Notes under the pieces: generated by a model
What the model was told of the DNA's origin: nothing
The model's input: only the letters and a program-made list of their open reading frames with translations
The model's database searches: none
NCBI RefSeq assembly: GCF_024347595.1
Contig: NZ_AP025506.1
Span: 62,001-126,000, forward strand
Origin: Vibrio pomeroyi
Lineage (GTDB): Bacteria; Pseudomonadota; Gammaproteobacteria; Enterobacterales; Vibrionaceae
Reading direction: 5' to 3'
Length of the DNA: 64,000 nt
Shown: positions 17,028-27,012 of the stretch, piece after piece
How the letters are laid out: the number at the start of each line of letters is the position of its first letter
How positions within the stretch are numbered: the first letter of the stretch is position 1
Program-made: the position numbers and the translations under genes

Positions 17028-17789
17028 TCATAAATTAAACAATGACTTAGCATTTGCTGTGGTTATGTTTTCGACTTCTTCAAGGGTAATTCCGCGCAGT
17101 TCGGCGATGCGTTTTGCGACCAATTCTGTGTAAGCAGGCTCATTGCGTTTGCCGCGATTTGGCGTCGGTGCCAAGTAGGGGCAATCTGTTTCTAGGATGA
17201 CGTAATTCATATCCAGATGTGGAATTACCTTATCCATTCCTGAATTCTTAAAGGTCGAAACACCACCTAATCCGAGATGAAAGCCGAGCGCGTTGATCGC
17301 TTGAGCTTCTTCTAAGCTGCTGCCAAAACAGTGGAATACGCCACGTAAGCTGCCATCTTGCTCTTTTTTAAGTAACTCTAATGTCTCTTCAATAGAGTCG
17401 CGCGTGTGGATCACGACTGGTAGATCGAGATCTTTTGCCCACTGTAACTGAGTCACAAACGCCATCTCTTGCTCGGCCTTGAAGGTTTTATCCCAGTACA
17501 GGTCGATACCAATCTCACCCACGGCGATGAAGTTATGCTTGTCGAACCAAGCACGAATGGTCTTTAGTGTTTCTTCAATATTTCCATCCACATAACAAGG
17601 GTGTAAGCCCATCATTGAACGGCACACATCAGGAAACTGAGCTTCCGTCGCTAGCATTGGCTCGATAGATTCTAAGTCGATGTTCGGCAATAGAATGGTA
17701 TCAATCCCTTGAGCCAGTGCGCGCTCTACAACTTGCTCGCGGTCTTCATCAAATTCGCTCGCGTAAATATGAGCATGAGTGTCGATCAT
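17028..17789 (-). CDS. TatD-family metal-dependent hydrolase
   Basis: TIM-barrel metallohydrolase of the TatD DNase family (253 aa). Metal ligands appear in order: MIDTHAHI at the start, the Glu in VAVGEIG-type IAVGEIGIDLYWD (about 93), PVVIHTRDS (about 128), GVFHCFGSS (about 155) and the late Asp in VILETDCPYLAP (about 205). Members are 3'-5' exonucleases or related phosphoesterases. Its N-terminus is closer to the YcfH/YjjV type than to E. coli TatD itself, so I give no symbol. A tatD-like gene next to tatABC is a familiar arrangement, although it is not needed for Tat export. Confidence 0.9.
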   Translation of the reverse strand: MIDTHAHIYASEFDEDREQVVERALAQGIDTILLPNIDLESIEPMLATEAQFPDVCRSMMGLHPCYVDGNIEETLKTIRAWFDKHNFIAVGEIGIDLYWDKTFKAEQEMAFVTQLQWAKDLDLPVVIHTRDSIEETLELLKKEQDGSLRGVFHCFGSSLEEAQAINALGFHLGLGGVSTFKNSGMDKVIPHLDMNYVILETDCPYLAPTPNRGKRNEPAYTELVAKRIAELRGITLEEVENITTANAKSLFNL

Positions 17790-17946
17790 TGTTTTGTCCT
17801 GAAAGCGGTCTTTACTGAGTTGTCATGAGTATACGGCAGTGTGAGGAGAAGGTCATTTTTTGCCATTTCTCCCTGTTTTTGAGTGGGTTTTATATTTTAC
17901 TGCTAGCGTCCTGAGCCATCAGTGATATGCTTTTGCCTGTATTTAG

Positions 17947-19041
<1,095 letters not shown>

Positions 19042-19067
19042 CGATCTAGCGTTGCTTAACTGATCAC

Positions 19068-19098
19068 TAAAAGGGTTGGCCATTGTGCCAGCCCTTTC
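19068..19098 (+). terminator. Intrinsic terminator after hemB
   Basis: AAAAGGGTTGGC and GCCAGCCCTTT form the stem, with loop CATTGT. The T run is short (CCCTTTCG). It lies before the GNAT gene, so some read-through is likely. Confidence 0.65.
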
Positions 19099-19118
19099 GT
19101 TTATGAGGATGAAATAAG

Positions 19119-19562
19119 ATGTCAGTCATCGTACGTGAAGGCTCACTGGAAGAAGTGGTTTCGGTTGTGGAGCAGATCTCTGAGTTTGCGAAAAAAGAGA
19201 GTGTAGCTTCTCTTTCAGAGCGATTATCAGGGAAGAAGAACCTGATCTTAGTGGCAGAAGAGGCAGGAGTTCTGCTTGGTTTTAAGATCGGCTATGAATT
19301 GGATCAGCAGACTTTTTACAGTTGGTTTGGTGGTGTGTCACCACTCGCAAGAAACAAAGGGGTCGCACAGTCTCAGTTAGATGTTCAGGAGCTGTGGGCG
19401 CAGCAACAAGGCTATAAGCAGCTGAAAGTGAAATCTCGTAACCAGTTCCCTGCGATGTTACGCCTGCTATTGAGAAACGGTTATCAAATCGAAAAACTGG
19501 AAGAAAAAGAAGACATTAATGAAAATAGAATCCATTTTTTGAAGCAATTATCAGTGTTGTGA
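19119..19562 (+). CDS. GNAT-family N-acetyltransferase
   Basis: Acetyl-CoA-dependent acetyltransferase fold of 147 aa. A central strand LILVAEEAGVLLGFKIGYEL leads to the CoA-binding region, here GVSPLARNKGVAQSQL (about residues 72-87), a degenerate form of the RxxGxG/A motif, then KVKSRNQFPAMLRLLLRNGYQI, typical of the end of the GNAT fold. Substrate unknown. ATG 19119 has GAGGATGAAATAAG upstream. The Fur-controlled ryhB gene follows on the same strand. Confidence 0.8.
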   Translation: MSVIVREGSLEEVVSVVEQISEFAKKESVASLSERLSGKKNLILVAEEAGVLLGFKIGYELDQQTFYSWFGGVSPLARNKGVAQSQLDVQELWAQQQGYKQLKVKSRNQFPAMLRLLLRNGYQIEKLEEKEDINENRIHFLKQLSVL

Positions 19563-19627
19563 ATCGTTTTTAGCAGCGAGATAAAACATGAAAATGAAAT
19601 TAAATGAGATTTATTATCATTTACTGG

Positions 19628-19655
19628 TTGACTATTAAATGAGAATCATTATTAT
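19628..19655 (+). promoter_or_regulatory. ryhB promoter with embedded Fur box
   Basis: TTGACT (19628-19633) and TATTAT (19650-19655) with a 16-bp spacer look like a sigma-70 promoter. A Fur box, TGAGAATCATTATTA (19640-19654), matches the 7-1-7 consensus at 12 of 14 arms' positions and fills the spacer and -10, so iron-loaded Fur should block transcription. Confidence 0.88.
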
Positions 19656-19661
19656 TAAACC

Positions 19662-19882
19662 TGTCTTAGGGAATGAGGAAATGTTCACAAGGATGTTAAG
19701 TACTCAAGTATCAACTTGGTTACCCAACAGAATTCTCGCGAACTTGTACTAAGTTCTTTTTGACACGACATTGCTCACATTGCTTCCAGTGTAATTTATA
19801 GCTTTTAGGTAAAGCTGTGGTATTCAATTTGAATGGCTTTACCGGTTTTTGCTAGGCGACATCTTCGGGTGTCGCTTTTTTT
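19662..19882 (+). ncRNA. ryhB: RyhB small RNA, long Vibrio form (about 220 nt)
   Basis: Iron-sparing, Hfq-dependent sRNA that represses mRNAs of iron-containing proteins when Fur is inactive. The conserved pairing core CACGACATTGCTCACATTGC continues TTCCAG (19764-19789) and is the same as in E. coli RyhB, with about 100 extra nt on its 5' side, as described for Vibrio cholerae RyhB. It ends in GCGACATC-TTCG-GGTGTCGC followed by a T run (19856-19882). The start is estimated as 7 nt after the -10. Likely targets in this window would be iron-protein genes, but none was tested by pairing. Confidence 0.93.
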
Positions 19883-20253
19883 ATATCTCTATTTCAACAA
19901 GATGCATATTTAGTGGCGCGTATTTTTATGAATAAAACGCCATCAGCATTCTTTTCCACAATGCAAGATCGAAAAAAGATCGTTGATCATATGTTCGATC
20001 TGTAATTTTATCCTTTATTTTCAGTTATTTATTTGTATTTTTTGCTTGGTTCACCTTAGTTCTCAACAGGGTGGATAAATAATATAAACAGAGTTATCCA
20101 CAGAACGCTTGTGTCTAAGAACAAAAAATAGCAACAAATTGATTATAACGAACACAACCGAGTGAACGGATACGGATCGACAACGTGGAATCCAACCAAC
20201 AGACGTGGCATTCTTAACAGATAATTTCTGTACTTACTGGATACACAAACATT
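19883..20253. other. AT-rich region before polA with two DnaA-like boxes and a GATC cluster
   Basis: No gene is seen. Four GATC (Dam) sites start at 19967, 19978, 19985 and 19997. A perfect DnaA box, TTATCCACA (20094-20102), faces an inverted near-match, GGTGGATAA (20070-20078). Between them the sequence is very AT-rich. This could place polA, and possibly ryhB, under DnaA or methylation-linked control, or be a DnaA-titrating site. No clear -35/-10 for polA could be singled out. Confidence 0.55.
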
Positions 20254-23052
20254 ATGGCTCGTATTCCTGATAATCCATTGATTCTGATCGATGGCTCTTC
20301 TTACCTATATCGCGCGTTCCATGCTTACCCTGGCACAATGAGCAATGGTGATATCCCAACCAATGCCGTTTACGGTGTAGTTAACATGCTGCGTAGCATG
20401 ATGCGTCAATTTGCTTCTGATCGTATTGCGGTTATTTTTGATGCGAAAGGAAAGACGTTCCGTGATGACATGTACCCAGAGTACAAAGCAAACCGTCCAC
20501 CCATGCCTGACGATCTTCGTTGCCAGATCGAACCTTTGCACAATGTGATTCGTGCGATGGGCTTGCCACTTATCTCTATTCCCGGCGTTGAAGCGGATGA
20601 CGTGATCGGTACGCTTGCTTCTCAAGCTTCTGCGATGGGTATGCCTGTGCTTATTAGTACTGGTGATAAAGATATGGCGCAGCTGGTTGATGATAACGTT
20701 ACTTTGATCAATACCATGACTAACGTGGTAATGGATCGTGAAGGCGTTATTGAGAAATTTGGTATCCCACCAGAGCTGATCATCGACTACCTTGCGCTGA
20801 TGGGCGATAAAGTCGATAACATCCCAGGTGTTCCGGGTGTTGGTGATAAGACTGCGACAGCGTTACTGCAAGGTATCGGTAGCATCGAAAAGCTGTACCA
20901 AAATCTTGATGATATCGCGGCGCTTGGCTTCCGTGGTTCAAAGACCATGGCTAAAAAGCTGATTGATAATAAAGACAACGCTGAGATGTCTTACGAGCTT
21001 GCAACGATCAAACTGGATGTCGAGCTAGAAGAGACACCTGAGTCGCTTGTAAAAGCGCAACCAAACACGGATGAGCTGATTAAGCTATACGGTCAACTGG
21101 TCTTCAAATCTTGGCTGAATGAGCTACTTGAAGGTGGCAGCGGCGTGGTTGAGGCGGATGAAAAGTCGGGTGCAGTACGCAGCAGCACAGCATCAACTAC
21201 TTCTACGGTAGAAATGAATACCTCTGCAGTGACGATTGATCGCAGCAACTACGAAACCATCTTAGATGAAGCCTCTTTTAATGCGTGGCTAGAGAAACTG
21301 AAAGCGTCAGAGGTGTTTGCCTTTGATACTGAAACAGACAGCTTGGACTACATGGTGGCGAACCTCGTTGGCCTGTCATTCGCGACTGAAGAAGGCGTTG
21401 CCGCTTACGTACCGGTTGCCCATGATTACCTAGATGCACCGCAGCAGTTGGATCGTGATTGGGTACTTGAACAGCTTAAGCCGATTCTTGAAGATGATGC
21501 ACAAGCGAAAGTAGGTCAGAACCTGAAGTACGATATGAGTGTGCTAGCACGCTACGGTATCGAGATGAAAGGCATCAAACACGACACCATGTTGGCGTCT
21601 TACGTTTTCAATAGCGTAGGTGGCAAGCATGATATGGACAGCCTAGCGCTGCGTTTCCTTCAGCACAGCTGCATCTCATTTGAGCAAATCGCAGGTAAAG
21701 GTAAGAAACAGCTTACTTTCAACCAGATTGAGCTGGGTGAAGCGTCTCCATACGCAGCAGAAGATGCTGACGTGACACTACGTCTTCATAACCGTTTGAT
21801 GGAAAACATTGAACAAGATGAAAAGCTAAAAGCCATCTATGAAGAAATCGAAGTGCCACTGATCCCTGTAATGTCTCGCATTGAACGTACCGGTGTATTC
21901 ATCGATGACATGTTGCTGGGCGCTCAATCGCAAGAGATTGCGGTTCGTCTGGATGAGCTAGAACAGAAAGCCTACGAGATTGCTGAGCAAGAGTTCAACA
22001 TGAACTCGCCAAAACAGCTGCAAGCGATCCTGTTTGAAAAAATGGGTCTGCCTGTTATCAAGAAAACGCCATCAGGTGCACCTTCAACCAACGAAGAAGT
22101 GCTGCAAGAGTTGGCTCTTGATTACCCGCTACCTAAGCTGATCATTGAGTATCGTGGCCTTGCGAAACTAAAGTCGACCTACACAGATAAACTACCGAAG
22201 ATGATCAACGCTGAAACGGGTCGTGTTCATACGTCTTATCACCAAGCGGTGACAGCAACGGGTCGTTTGTCTTCAACAGATCCAAACCTACAGAACATCC
22301 CTATTCGTAATGAAGAAGGCCGTCGTATCCGCCAAGCATTTGTTGCACAACATGGCTGGAAGATTCTAGCGGTCGATTACTCTCAAATTGAATTGCGTAT
22401 CATGGCGCACCTTTCGGGTGATAAAGCGCTTCTGGAAGCATTCCAACAAGGCAAAGATATCCACGCGGCAACGGCGGCTGAGATCATCGGCGTTAATATT
22501 GAGGATGTAACGACAGAACAACGTCGTCGTGCTAAAGCCGTTAACTTCGGTCTTATCTACGGTATGAGTGCCTTTGGCTTGGCTAAGCAACTGGGTATTC
22601 CTCGTGGTGAAGCACAACACTACATGGATACTTACTTCGAGCGTTACCCTGGCGTAATGCAGTATATGGAAGACACGCGCAGTGCAGCTTCAGAGCAAGG
22701 CTTCGTTGAAACCATTTACGGTCGTCGTCTGCACCTTCCTGAGATTCAATCTCGTAATGGCATGCGTCGTAAGGCTGCTGAACGTGCGGCGATCAATGCG
22801 CCAATGCAAGGCACAGCGGCAGACATCATTAAGAAAGCGATGTTGTTGGTGGACGAGTGGATTCAAGTGGAAGGCGATGGTCGTGTGAAACTGCTTATGC
22901 AGGTACACGATGAATTGGTGTTTGAAGTGGAAGAGTCATCTTTAGCCGAAATTGAAAGTAAAGTACAAGAATTGATGGAATCCGCTGCAGAGCTAGAAGT
23001 TCCGCTTGTCGCGGAAGCTGGCCACGGTGACAACTGGGATCAAGCCCACTAA
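20254..23052 (+). CDS. polA: DNA polymerase I
   Basis: Family A DNA polymerase for Okazaki fragment processing and repair (932 aa). Three enzymatic regions are complete: 5' nuclease (about 1-290: [48 protein letters not shown]); 3'-5' exonuclease (about 320-520) with catalytic Asp/Glu in [11 protein letters not shown] (about 356) and [11 protein letters not shown]; polymerase with motif [12 protein letters not shown] (about 707), motif [17 protein letters not shown] (about 758) and motif [11 protein letters not shown] (about 883). The proofreading acids are present. Spot 42 RNA follows, as in E. coli. Confidence 0.98.
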   Translation: MARIPDNPLILIDGSSYLYRAFHAYPGTMSNGDIPTNAVYGVVNMLRSMMRQFASDRIAVIFDAKGKTFRDDMYPEYKANRPPMPDDLRCQIEPLHNVIRAMGLPLISIPGVEADDVIGTLASQASAMGMPVLISTGDKDMAQLVDDNVTLINTMTNVVMDREGVIEKFGIPPELIIDYLALMGDKVDNIPGVPGVGDKTATALLQGIGSIEKLYQNLDDIAALGFRGSKTMAKKLIDNKDNAEMSYELATIKLDVELEETPESLVKAQPNTDELIKLYGQLVFKSWLNELLEGGSGVVEADEKSGAVRSSTASTTSTVEMNTSAVTIDRSNYETILDEASFNAWLEKLKASEVFAFDTETDSLDYMVANLVGLSFATEEGVAAYVPVAHDYLDAPQQLDRDWVLEQLKPILEDDAQAKVGQNLKYDMSVLARYGIEMKGIKHDTMLASYVFNSVGGKHDMDSLALRFLQHSCISFEQIAGKGKKQLTFNQIELGEASPYAAEDADVTLRLHNRLMENIEQDEKLKAIYEEIEVPLIPVMSRIERTGVFIDDMLLGAQSQEIAVRLDELEQKAYEIAEQEFNMNSPKQLQAILFEKMGLPVIKKTPSGAPSTNEEVLQELALDYPLPKLIIEYRGLAKLKSTYTDKLPKMINAETGRVHTSYHQAVTATGRLSSTDPNLQNIPIRNEEGRRIRQAFVAQHGWKILAVDYSQIELRIMAHLSGDKALLEAFQQGKDIHAATAAEIIGVNIEDVTTEQRRRAKAVNFGLIYGMSAFGLAKQLGIPRGEAQHYMDTYFERYPGVMQYMEDTRSAASEQGFVETIYGRRLHLPEIQSRNGMRRKAAERAAINAPMQGTAADIIKKAMLLVDEWIQVEGDGRVKLLMQVHDELVFEVEESSLAEIESKVQELMESAAELEVPLVAEAGHGDNWDQAH

Positions 23053-23191
23053 TCAGTTTTTGACCTTAATAAGTAAATTAGTATGAGCCAGTGCACAAAC
23101 ACTGGCTTTTTTTTGTCTCAAATAAAGTTAAGTCGTAATAAGAATTTAGGTGTTTTAATAAAACATTCATGAAAAAAAACTACAAAAATTG

Positions 23192-23220
23192 TTTTCATTT
23201 CTGAGCAATTGTTGTACATT
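23192..23220 (+). promoter_or_regulatory. spf (Spot 42) promoter
   Basis: TACATT (23215-23220) sits 7 nt before the RNA start and TTTTCA (23192-23197) is 17 bp further up. In E. coli this promoter is repressed by cAMP-CRP. I could not identify a convincing CRP site here. Confidence 0.6.
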
Positions 23221-23227
23221 AAATCTC

Positions 23228-23332
23228 GTAGGGTACAGAGGTAAGATGTTCTATCTTTCAGACCTTTTGTTTCACGTTATTGGATTAGGCTGATTCAGCC
23301 GCCCCAGTCAGTATTTGACTGGGGCGTTTTTT
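23228..23332 (+). ncRNA. spf: Spot 42 RNA
   Basis: Hfq-dependent sRNA of carbon catabolite control. The first 40 or so bases (GTAGGGTACAGAGGTAAGAT, then GTTCTATCTTTCAGACCTTTT) are identical to E. coli Spot 42, and the 3' end GCCGCCCCAGTCA...TGACTGGGGC plus T run is the same terminator. Length is about 105 nt (109 in E. coli), with the short difference in the middle (GGCTGATTCAGCC). The position directly downstream of polA is also conserved. Confidence 0.97.
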
Positions 23333-23559
23333 CTTGTGCGAAAGAAAAATATTTCCAACCTACCATTCCCCCGTAAAACCTCTCATTTTTAGTGCCTTTT
23401 ATTACACTTTCTCAAGCACAGTGATAAACCCCTGATTTGCCTTAGTTCTGGAATTCGATCAGCTTTTGGTAATTTAAATCCGTCTCTAAGTCGATTGTTT
23501 TATCACTTGAAATAACTTTTATTTTACAAGTTATCGATAAAGGATTGATGGCTCACGCC

Positions 23560-24159
23560 TTATTTATCAGTGTATTGAGTCGGTGAATGCTCAATGTAAT
23601 CCATGATTTTCTGTTGTTTCTCGGTGCTGTATTTCAGTGCTTCGGCGGTGATCTGGATGGATTGTGCCATCGAAGAGATATTGTTGGTCGCTTTTACCAA
23701 GGTTTGCTGCATGGGTTTGAGGATAAGCAGATAGATAGCGGTCAAAGCGATAATAATGACGGCGATAACGGCCGCCAGCGCAATGATGATCTTGGTCTGA
23801 ATGTCATCCAACAGCACTTGGCTGGTTTGTTTAAAGGCGAGTCGAGATTGGTCTAAGGCCTGTGGCAGTTGATTGAGGGATGTCTTGGTGGAGCTCGCAA
23901 GCTTATTGATGCTTTCAACGGTTTGATTGAGGGCTTGTTGCTGGTCGTCGCTTAGATTGAGGTTGTTGACTATCGCCTGCAAAGATTGCGATATCACCTC
24001 AAGAGACTCACTCGCATCTTGGGCGTACTTTTCCATGCCATCTAGGTCTAATGTCATATCGACATTGATCAGTGGGGCTTGTTCTTGTTCTGCTTCAGAG
24101 GCAAACCCTGTCAGTGAGACCAATATAAGTGCAATGATGGCTAATGGTGTTTTCCACAT
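23560..24159 (-). CDS. Hypothetical secreted/membrane protein with coiled coil
   Basis: Not recognised. The 199-aa product has a signal peptide (MWKTPLAIIALILVSLTGFA, cleavage near A20-SEAEQ), a periplasmic helical stretch (about 45-118, with repeated L/Q/S heptads such as SLQAIVNNLNLSDDQQQ), a strong membrane helix (about 124-152, IIIALAAVIAVIIIALTAIYLLIL) and a short helical cytoplasmic end. The layout resembles a methyl-accepting or nitrate-sensor input without the output domain. It is a single gene between spf and engB on the minus strand. E. coli has no gene here. About 227 bases between spf and its stop are AT-rich and hold nothing I can name. Confidence 0.7.
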   Translation of the reverse strand: MWKTPLAIIALILVSLTGFASEAEQEQAPLINVDMTLDLDGMEKYAQDASESLEVISQSLQAIVNNLNLSDDQQQALNQTVESINKLASSTKTSLNQLPQALDQSRLAFKQTSQVLLDDIQTKIIIALAAVIAVIIIALTAIYLLILKPMQQTLVKATNNISSMAQSIQITAEALKYSTEKQQKIMDYIEHSPTQYTDK

Positions 24160-24287
24160 GAGTATTCCTTTCTCATTGTTCTGATTATTTAGATGTGTCT
24201 TTTAGTATGGTTCACTTCTATTGGTTTTAGTGGCTAAATCCGATCTTTAACACTAAAAACTTAGGCTTAACTCACTCATTTTTGGGC

Positions 24288-24316
24288 AAAAAATACCCCA
24301 CCTATATAAGGAGGGG
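24288..24316 (-). terminator. Intrinsic terminator of engB
   Basis: On the minus strand CCCCTCCT-TATAT-AGGTGGGG is followed by TATTTTTT. It separates engB from the hypothetical gene downstream. Confidence 0.8.
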
Positions 24317-24376
24317 CATTGATAAGGCTAAATCACGTGTTGTCAGTGAGTTAACCTATAGCGATAAGTAGGGAAA

Positions 24377-25036
24377 TTACTCTGAGTCGTTGTGCTCTTC
24401 GTCCGCTAACTCATCAATGATTTGATCAGCAAGCGCTGGGGCAAACCACTCATCCATCTTGGCACGCAGTTGGTCGACGCCGATGCCCTTCATTGAAGAG
24501 AAGACATCAACCGCAACATCACCACCGAAAGATTTTGCATCGTTACGGATTTTCAATAGCTGTGCTTTACGCGCACCACTTTTCAGTTTGTCTGCTTTTG
24601 TTAACAAAACCTGTACTGGGATGCGGCTATCGATAGCCCAGTAGATCATTTGTTGGTCAAGGTCTTTCATTGGGTGACGGATATCCATCAATACCACTAA
24701 ACCTTTCAGGCTTTCACGTCGTTGTAGGTATTCACCTAGTGACTTCTGCCATTTTTTCTTCATCTCAAGCGGTACTTGAGCAAAGCCATATCCAGGTAAA
24801 TCGACGATATGACAACCGTCCGTTACCTTAAATAGGTTGATTAGCTGAGTTCGACCGGGTGTTTTACTGGTTTTCGCCAAGCTTTTTTGGTTTGTAACGC
24901 GATTTAGCGCGCTAGATTTACCAGCATTGGAGCGTCCTGCAAACGCAATTTCGATCCCTTCGTCTTCTGGTAAATGACGAATATCAGGTGCACTGGTAAT
25001 GAAATGCGTGTTTTGATAATGAATTTTTACGCTCAC
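24377..25036 (-). CDS. engB: EngB/YsxC, ribosome-biogenesis GTPase
   Basis: Small essential GTPase (219 aa) for large-subunit ribosome assembly (YihA in E. coli). G-motifs are complete: G1 [14 protein letters not shown]2 around [16 protein letters not shown]3 [13 protein letters not shown]4 LLTKADKL and G5 FSSMKG. The frame is open further upstream, but GTG 25036 is preceded by GGAG six bases away and gives the family N-terminus [12 protein letters not shown], so I use it. It is divergent from the cytochrome c4 gene. The C-terminus is acidic ([11 protein letters not shown]). Confidence 0.95.
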   Translation of the reverse strand: MSVKIHYQNTHFITSAPDIRHLPEDEGIEIAFAGRSNAGKSSALNRVTNQKSLAKTSKTPGRTQLINLFKVTDGCHIVDLPGYGFAQVPLEMKKKWQKSLGEYLQRRESLKGLVVLMDIRHPMKDLDQQMIYWAIDSRIPVQVLLTKADKLKSGARKAQLLKIRNDAKSFGGDVAVDVFSSMKGIGVDQLRAKMDEWFAPALADQIIDELADEEHNDSE

Positions 25037-25184
25037 TGTTAACTCCATCTCGACTTTGTGTAGTCGATTGATTACTTTTTTGTGAATTTGTGTAAAATAA
25101 CCGTGCTCGGCATAAGGTCGCCTATTGTACCATGAGTGGCAACATAGAGTGGTACTGGAAGCTTGATAATTATAATGGAATGTC

Positions 25185-25802
25185 ATGAAGAAATTAGCGC
25201 TAATTTTGAGTCTTTTAGCCAGCTGCTCAGTATGGGCTCAAGGTAGTATTGAAGCTGGTAAAGCCAAATCACAAACATGTGTTGCCTGCCACGGTGCTGA
25301 CGGCAACAGTCTGATCACTCAGTACCCTAAGCTGGCTGGTCAACATGAGAAGTACCTAGAGAAGCAGTTAAAAGAGCTTAAGCTAGGTATGACAAGTGGT
25401 GGTAAGCAAGGTCGTTACGAACCTGTAATGGGTGCAATGGCGATGCCTTTATCTGAAGAAGATATGGCTGACCTAGCGGCATACTACGCATCTCTACCTA
25501 TCTCTAGTAACTCTACTCCTGAAAATGTAGTAGATGAAGGTAAGGTTCTTTACACGGCGGGTAACGCAGAACGCGGCCTAACGGCGTGTATTGCTTGTCA
25601 CGGTCCACGTGGTAACGGTACCGAACTTTCTGGTTTCCCTAAGATTTCTGGTCAACACGCAGATTACATCAAGGCTCAACTTGAAAAATTCCGCGATGGT
25701 AACCGTAATAACGACATGAATGCGATGATGCGTGATGTAGCTAAAAAGTTAACAGACGCAGAAATTGATACCTTATCGAAGTACGTTGGTGGTCTACACT
25801 AA
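25185..25802 (+). CDS. Dihaem cytochrome c4
   Basis: Periplasmic electron carrier (205 aa). A signal peptide ([20 protein letters not shown]) precedes two homologous cytochrome domains, each with a CxxCH haem site (CVACH about residue 31, CIACH about 122) and a distal Met in MGAMAMPLS and NDMNAMM stretches. The pair of domains and length fit cytochrome c4, which donates electrons to terminal oxidases, cbb3 type in many bacteria. It is a single gene divergent from engB, and ends in a strong terminator. Confidence 0.92.
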   Translation: MKKLALILSLLASCSVWAQGSIEAGKAKSQTCVACHGADGNSLITQYPKLAGQHEKYLEKQLKELKLGMTSGGKQGRYEPVMGAMAMPLSEEDMADLAAYYASLPISSNSTPENVVDEGKVLYTAGNAERGLTACIACHGPRGNGTELSGFPKISGQHADYIKAQLEKFRDGNRNNDMNAMMRDVAKKLTDAEIDTLSKYVGGLH

Positions 25803-25864
25803 TTTGTCGGTTTCTTGCTCTTAGCTAGAGTGAAGAAATGTACGTTCGAGCGAGATTGAAGAGA

Positions 25865-25895
25865 CGCCCCGATCAATTATGGTCGGGGCGTTTTC
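25865..25895 (+). terminator. Intrinsic terminator after cytochrome c4
   Basis: CGCCCCGATC-AATTAT-GGTCGGGGCG followed by TTTTCTTTTT. Confidence 0.92.
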
Positions 25896-25999
25896 TTTTT
25901 GGCTAGTTTCTTTTGATTGGTACTAGTTATGAATCAATCGCTTATGTCTGATTTATCTATGTGTGATCAATTTGTGTTCGAAAGTGTGAACTCGCACTA

Positions 26000-26027
26000 T
26001 TGTAGTCTTTTTGTAACACGGTAAAGT
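26000..26027 (+). promoter_or_regulatory. Probable promoter of the Csr-type sRNA
   Basis: TTGTAG (26000-26005) and TAAAGT (26022-26027), 16-bp spacer. CsrB/C genes are normally activated by the VarA/UvrY response regulator; I saw no clear TGTAAG-type palindrome upstream. Confidence 0.5.
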
Positions 26028-26033
26028 AACCGC

Positions 26034-26288
26034 CATCAGCTAGGAGCTGACTTAGATATGGATGATCATCTAGTCTAACGGTATAGACAGAAACGGATCA
26101 GGCTAGGACAGCCCAGCAACAAGGTGTTAGAAAAGGATAGCCAAAACTCATCAGGACGATGAACAAAAAACAAATTTGGCATGGAAAGCACCAATAACAA
26201 ATGGAGATTTGTGTACCAAGTTGAGTATGCAAATTTTGGCCGATATAGGCAGATTTAGAGAGCGATAGGTTTTCCTATCGCTTTTTTT
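26034..26288 (+). ncRNA. csrC: CsrB/CsrC-family small RNA (CsrA-titrating)
   Basis: About 255 nt with at least eight GGA triplets, several in hairpin loops as CsrA needs: TCAGCT-AGG-AGCTGA at the 5' end, GACTTAGAT/ATCTAGTC around ATGGAT, GGCT-AGGAC-AGCC, TCATC-AGGAC-GATGA and CAAAT-GGAG-ATTTG. It ends with GCGATAGG-TTTT-CCTATCGC and seven T (26262-26288). It lies between engB and yihI, exactly where E. coli has csrC, which is why I use that name; sequence identity with E. coli CsrC was not established. The start is estimated from the promoter. Such RNAs sequester CsrA, which controls carbon storage, motility, biofilm and, in vibrios, quorum sensing. Confidence 0.85.
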
Positions 26289-26373
26289 ATTGATTTGATG
26301 AAAAAACACCCAATACCTCTCCACTATAAACGCAGTTTCTGGTATGTTTCGCATCCCTGTTTAAGGATGTGCT

Positions 26374-27012
26374 ATGTATACTTGTCCCTTATGCCATCAC
26401 CAAGGCGTGAATCACTATTTTGAAGACAAACGCAGAGCCTATCTGCAGTGTCAGCAATGTGAACTGGTATTTGTTAAACCTGAACAAAGGTTAGAAGCAA
26501 AAGAAGAAAAAGCACACTATGATCTCCATGAGAACGATCCTAGTGATGCAGGCTATCGCCGTTTTTTATCTCGCATCGCGGATCCACTAACAGACAAAAT
26601 TTCATCTAACTCACAAGGGTTGGATTTTGGTTGTGGCCCAGGCCCTACGCTATCTATCATGTTAGAAGAAGCCGGACACACCATGGAGTTGTACGATATC
26701 TATTACCACCCAGAGACTTCTGTGTTGGAAAAAACGTACGATTTTATGACTGCCACGGAGGTGATTGAACATCTTTATCACCCAGACAAAGTGTGGCAGC
26801 AATGGTTGAATTTAGTTAAACCCAAAGGCTGGATTGGTCTTATGACTAAGCTAGTAATAGACGTAGATGCGTTTGCTGGTTGGCACTACAAGAATGACCC
26901 GACTCATGTTGTCTTCTTTAGTCGTCAAACATTCCAGTTTTTGGCAGAGCGGGATAAGCTCGAACTAGAATTTTTTGGAAATGATGTAATTTTACTGAGG
27001 AAAGTGCAGTAA
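26374..27012 (+). CDS. Class I SAM-dependent methyltransferase with N-terminal zinc ribbon
   Basis: Predicted methyltransferase (212 aa) of unknown target. An N-terminal zinc ribbon has CPLC (residues 4-7) and CQQC (about 26-29). The SAM-binding core follows, with GLDFGCGPGPTLSIML (about 85-100), ATEVIEHLYHPDKVW (about 127) and KPKGWIGLMTKLV. This Zn-ribbon plus methyltransferase layout is shared with several nucleoside or small-molecule methyltransferases. AAGGATGTGCT precedes the ATG. Its stop overlaps the yihI start by one base (TAATG), suggesting coupled expression with ribosome-assembly gene yihI. Confidence 0.82.
   Translation: MYTCPLCHHQGVNHYFEDKRRAYLQCQQCELVFVKPEQRLEAKEEKAHYDLHENDPSDAGYRRFLSRIADPLTDKISSNSQGLDFGCGPGPTLSIMLEEAGHTMELYDIYYHPETSVLEKTYDFMTATEVIEHLYHPDKVWQQWLNLVKPKGWIGLMTKLVIDVDAFAGWHYKNDPTHVVFFSRQTFQFLAERDKLELEFFGNDVILLRKVQ

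Noticed and set aside
20070..20102. Replication origin at the DnaA boxes
   Set aside because: Only two boxes and no 13-mer array or origin-linked genes such as dnaA, gidA or parAB nearby; more likely regulatory or titration sites.
20305..20625. 106-codon frame antisense to polA
   Set aside because: No domain or ribosome site; it mirrors the polA codon pattern.
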